A DNA stretch of 6,392 nucleotides, taken from the NCBI GenBank assembly GCA_023142645.1, contig JAGLJE010000049.1, forward strand, positions 1 to 6,392, in the 5' to 3' direction. Position 1 is the stretch's first letter, and each line of letters starts with the position of its first letter. The DNA is from Candidatus Altimarinota bacterium (lineage in GTDB: Bacteria > Patescibacteriota > Gracilibacteria > JAHISY01). The notes under the pieces are model-generated. The model saw only the letters and a list, made by a program, of their open reading frames with translations. It made no database searches and was not told the DNA's origin. Shown piece by piece: positions 4,163 to 6,392 of the stretch. Made by a program: the position numbers and the translations under genes.

Positions 4163-5941
4163 ATGAAGTTTGTATCGAAATTTTGGGAATATCGCAAAAT
4201 ATTTTCAGTCGGATTACTGGCTGCGACTATCCTTGTGGTGATCGGCTGCGTTGCTGCGGATCGCGAGGATGAAGAGGATTCCGCAGAGCAAGTTTATCTC
4301 CCTGAAGTCCGCACCGAAATTGTGCGAGCAGGGCTTTTGCAGGAAATTGCTACTACAGGAGAAGTCCGTGCCGCGAAATCCGCTACGCTAACTGCGAATA
4401 CCCGTTCCGATGTGGAAAAAGTTTTCGTGAAAGTCGGCGATGAAGTCTATACTGGACAGATTCTTGCGCAGCTTTCTTCCGACAGTATAGCGAGCACTCG
4501 CTCGACTGCTAGTGCCGCCTTCGTGAATGCGCAAAATTCTCTTGCCCAAACCGAGCTTTCCAGCAATCAAAGCATTGAGTCTGTACGCGTTACGCTTCAA
4601 ACAGCCGAGATTAATCTCGAAACTACGTTGAAACAAAATGAAGCGTTACGTCGACAAGCGGAGGAAGTTCTGAATGCTGCGAAACTCGCGAGCGGACTGT
4701 CGGTTTCTGCCGCGGAAACTTCGCTTGAGAATGCGATTCGTTCGGCCTACCCGACAGCTAAAGACGCGGTGGCGGAATGTGATGAGATTGTCGGGGTCTC
4801 ATCGACATACGAAAATTCGAACGACAGCTTCGAGCATCTTCTTGGTGCTCTGATGTCTGTTTCCAAATCGCTCGCAGAGGCGGCGATTCAAAATGCTTTG
4901 AATCTTTTGAATTCTTCGGTCGACAATTATTTGTCCGTGCTCGCACTGCTTGAAGCTGCGGAGGATGCTGCCGCGACGACCTTAAATGTACTCAATAATT
5001 CCATCACTGGCACAAGTTTCACGCAGACGACTTTGAATTCAAACATCGCCGCGATTACCGCCGAACTTTCATCTGTCCGTTCCGCCATCTCCACTCTCGA
5101 ATCCGCGAAATCTACCCTTGAGTCCGCACAGCAATCCATAGATGGTAGTTCGCAAACCGTACTTTCCGCGGAAGCCGTTCATGCCGCCACTATCACACAG
5201 CTTGCCGCGAATGAAGAAGCGGCTCGCAGATCGGTGGAATCCGCGAAAGCCGCCCTCGAATTCGCTTCTAAGTCGGCAGAATTGACTCGCACTTCCGCGA
5301 AGACCTCACTTGATGTGGCAGCAGGAAGTTTGAGTCAAGCTCAGATTTCTCAATCGGAACTCACCATTCGCGCTCCTTTTCTCGGTAAAATTACTTCAAT
5401 CGAAGTTGAGCAGGGTGATGAGATGGCAGTTGGCAGCAGTCTTATTCGAATCGAAGATGCTTCACAGCTCAAAATCGTTACATACCTTTCTGCTACTGAA
5501 GTTCGGAAAATTCAGTTGGGCGACGAGGTGAAAATCGCAAAAAAAAGTTCCGACCGAATCTCCGCAATTTCCCCGTCTGCCGATTCGGCAACCAAAAAAT
5601 TTGAAATCGAGATTCTTCACAAGAATCCGTTTCTTCAGCCGGGCGAATTCGTGAAACTCCGTTTCCAAATTGGTGAGCGGGATTCCTCCGACACGCGAAT
5701 TTTCCTGCCGATTAATTCGATCAATATTCTCAGTTACGGTAGTTTCGTGTGGAAATTAACTCCCCAGACATCTGAGGGGATAACCGCGGTAGCGGTAAAG
5801 CAGGAGGTTCAACTCGGCGAAATCGAAGGTGAATTTGTCGAAATTGCGGGCGGGTTGATTGAGGGCGAGGAGGTAATCGTCGATGGCGGGAGGATTCTCG
5901 ATGCGAGTAAGGAAGAGGTTGAAGTAATAATTAAGAAGTAA
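4163..5941 (+). CDS. Membrane-fusion (periplasmic adaptor) lipoprotein, HlyD/AcrA-type, with enlarged helical region
   Basis: Adaptors of this family bind an RND or ABC transporter and bridge it to partners outside the membrane. Residues 1-29 form a lipoprotein signal: basic start (K2, K6, R11, K12), hydrophobic core, lipobox VIGC with C29 as the lipidation site, then an acidic linker. The first half of the lipoyl fold lies at about 64-107 (ATTGEVRA...VFVKVGDEVYTGQILAQL) and the second at about 397-432 (LTIRAPFLGKITSIEVEQGDEM...). A beta-barrel follows (about 435-505) and a membrane-proximal domain ends the protein. Between the lipoyl halves lie about 290 mostly helical, Ala/Ser/Glu-rich residues, against usually well under 150 in AcrA-like proteins (about 400 aa in all). 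Its middle (about 190-290) does not look like simple heptad coiled coil. I see no clear R-x6-L-x6-S tip motif for TolC binding. It is followed after 16 nt by an RND gene, so the two form an operon. The ATG is supported by the signal peptide. Substrate unknown. Confidence 0.9.
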   Translation: MKFVSKFWEYRKIFSVGLLAATILVVIGCVAADREDEEDSAEQVYLPEVRTEIVRAGLLQEIATTGEVRAAKSATLTANTRSDVEKVFVKVGDEVYTGQILAQLSSDSIASTRSTASAAFVNAQNSLAQTELSSNQSIESVRVTLQTAEINLETTLKQNEALRRQAEEVLNAAKLASGLSVSAAETSLENAIRSAYPTAKDAVAECDEIVGVSSTYENSNDSFEHLLGALMSVSKSLAEAAIQNALNLLNSSVDNYLSVLALLEAAEDAAATTLNVLNNSITGTSFTQTTLNSNIAAITAELSSVRSAISTLESAKSTLESAQQSIDGSSQTVLSAEAVHAATITQLAANEEAARRSVESAKAALEFASKSAELTRTSAKTSLDVAAGSLSQAQISQSELTIRAPFLGKITSIEVEQGDEMAVGSSLIRIEDASQLKIVTYLSATEVRKIQLGDEVKIAKKSSDRISAISPSADSATKKFEIEILHKNPFLQPGEFVKLRFQIGERDSSDTRIFLPINSINILSYGSFVWKLTPQTSEGITAVAVKQEVQLGEIEGEFVEIAGGLIEGEEVIVDGGRILDASKEEVEVIIKK

Positions 5942-5957
5942 TTTAAAATTTGAAGCA

Positions 5958-6392
5958 ATGCACGTGGCGGATGAAGAAAATATTTCGAATACGAAGGATT
6001 CATTTTGGGGATTCTTCATAAAAAATTGGCGGGTGACACTGCTTGTTATTGCGCTTTTCGTGATTGGAGGAGTAGCTTCACTTTTTTCTCTACCACTTGA
6101 ATCCGATCCGGAAGTGGAAATTCCGATTGCGATTGTTTCGACGGGATACCCCGGGGCGTCTCCTACGGACATTGAAAAATTGATTACTGATCGGATCGAA
6201 GAGAAACTCAAAAATCTTGATGATTTAGACAAGCTCACTTCTACATCGAGCGAGGGGATTTCTTCGATCACTGTCGAATTTGATGCGCGTGCGAATTTAA
6301 CCGAGTCAATTCGCAATCTCCGCGATGAAGTTGATTCCGTGAAATCCAGCCTGCCCGAAGGTGCAACCGATCCGGTTGTTATTGAGATTTCT
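5958..6392 (+). CDS. RND-family efflux transporter (AcrB/MMPL-like superfamily), N-terminal part only
   Basis: RND pumps use the proton gradient to export drugs, metals or lipids from the inner membrane or periplasmic side. The 145 visible codons are open to the right edge. They show a short acidic and polar cytoplasmic start, TM1 at about 25-46 (VTLLVIALFVIGGVASLF), then the typical first porter segment: PLESDPEVEIPIAIV, the family signature YPGAS at 64-68, an amphipathic helix DIEKLITDRIEEKL, the S.S.EGISSITVEFD strand and the SIRNLRDEVDSVKSSLPEG helix. These match the hydrophobe/amphiphile efflux (AcrB-like) N-terminus; full-length members are about 1000-1100 aa, so most lies outside the window. 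The unusual acidic ESDPEVE in place of the common hydrophobic-P-x-I segment may bear on substrate but cannot be judged from this part. ATG 5958 is preceded by a weak GAAG 3 nt upstream and lies 16 nt after the adaptor's stop; no promoter separates them. Confidence 0.92.
   Translation, partial: MHVADEENISNTKDSFWGFFIKNWRVTLLVIALFVIGGVASLFSLPLESDPEVEIPIAIVSTGYPGASPTDIEKLITDRIEEKLKNLDDLDKLTSTSSEGISSITVEFDARANLTESIRNLRDEVDSVKSSLPEGATDPVVIEIS

Noticed and set aside
5756..6316. 186-aa minus-strand ORF
   Set aside because: It runs antisense across the adaptor 3' end and the RND 5' end, both strongly supported by family motifs; its Ser/Phe-rich composition is that of a shadow frame.

Overview
This window probably comes from a small-genome bacterium, possibly a Candidate Phyla Radiation (Patescibacteria) lineage. 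The evidence is indirect. GC content looks intermediate by eye. The lysyl-tRNA synthetase has HLQDFT and AGWEVINGFSE in place of the common HNPEFT and GREIANGFSE, variants I associate with that group. The periplasmic-adaptor-like protein has an oversized helical region, and short heptameric arrays are scattered through the sequence. Standard stop codons (TAA, TAG, TGA) fit every gene, so there is no sign that UGA is recoded. This placement is inference, not proof.

Layout, left to right. (1) Positions 1-1358, minus strand: the 5' three quarters or so of recJ, the single-strand DNA exonuclease, with its C-terminus beyond the left edge. A seven-copy heptamer array (735-783) lies in frame inside it. 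(2) 1359-1482: intergenic, with weak promoter-like signals only. (3) 1483-1878 and 1901-2245, plus strand: two small tandem ORFs of unknown function that are divergent paralogues sharing an N-terminal motif. (4) 2286-3749, minus strand: a complete lysS, convergent with the small ORFs. (5) 3750-4162: a regulatory and RNA region with tRNA-Arg(GCG) at 3900-3976, partial copies of the tRNA's 5' and 3' ends on either side, a five-copy heptamer array, and a near-consensus promoter. (6) 4163-5941 and 5958-6392, plus strand: an efflux-type operon encoding a lipoprotein membrane-fusion (adaptor) protein of 592 aa and the start of an RND-family transporter that runs off the right edge.

How the genes relate: recJ (DNA repair), lysS and the tRNA (translation) are housekeeping genes with no obvious joint function. 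The adaptor and RND pump are 16 nt apart and should be co-transcribed from one strong promoter, whose predicted start site falls almost on the ATG, implying a leaderless message. The least explained material is the paralogous small-ORF pair, the TTGG-core heptamer arrays, the tRNA fragments flanking the intact tRNA, the large insert in the adaptor's coiled-coil, and a strand-biased hexamer (CCGCGA). I see no CRISPR array, transposase, phage gene or clear defence system.
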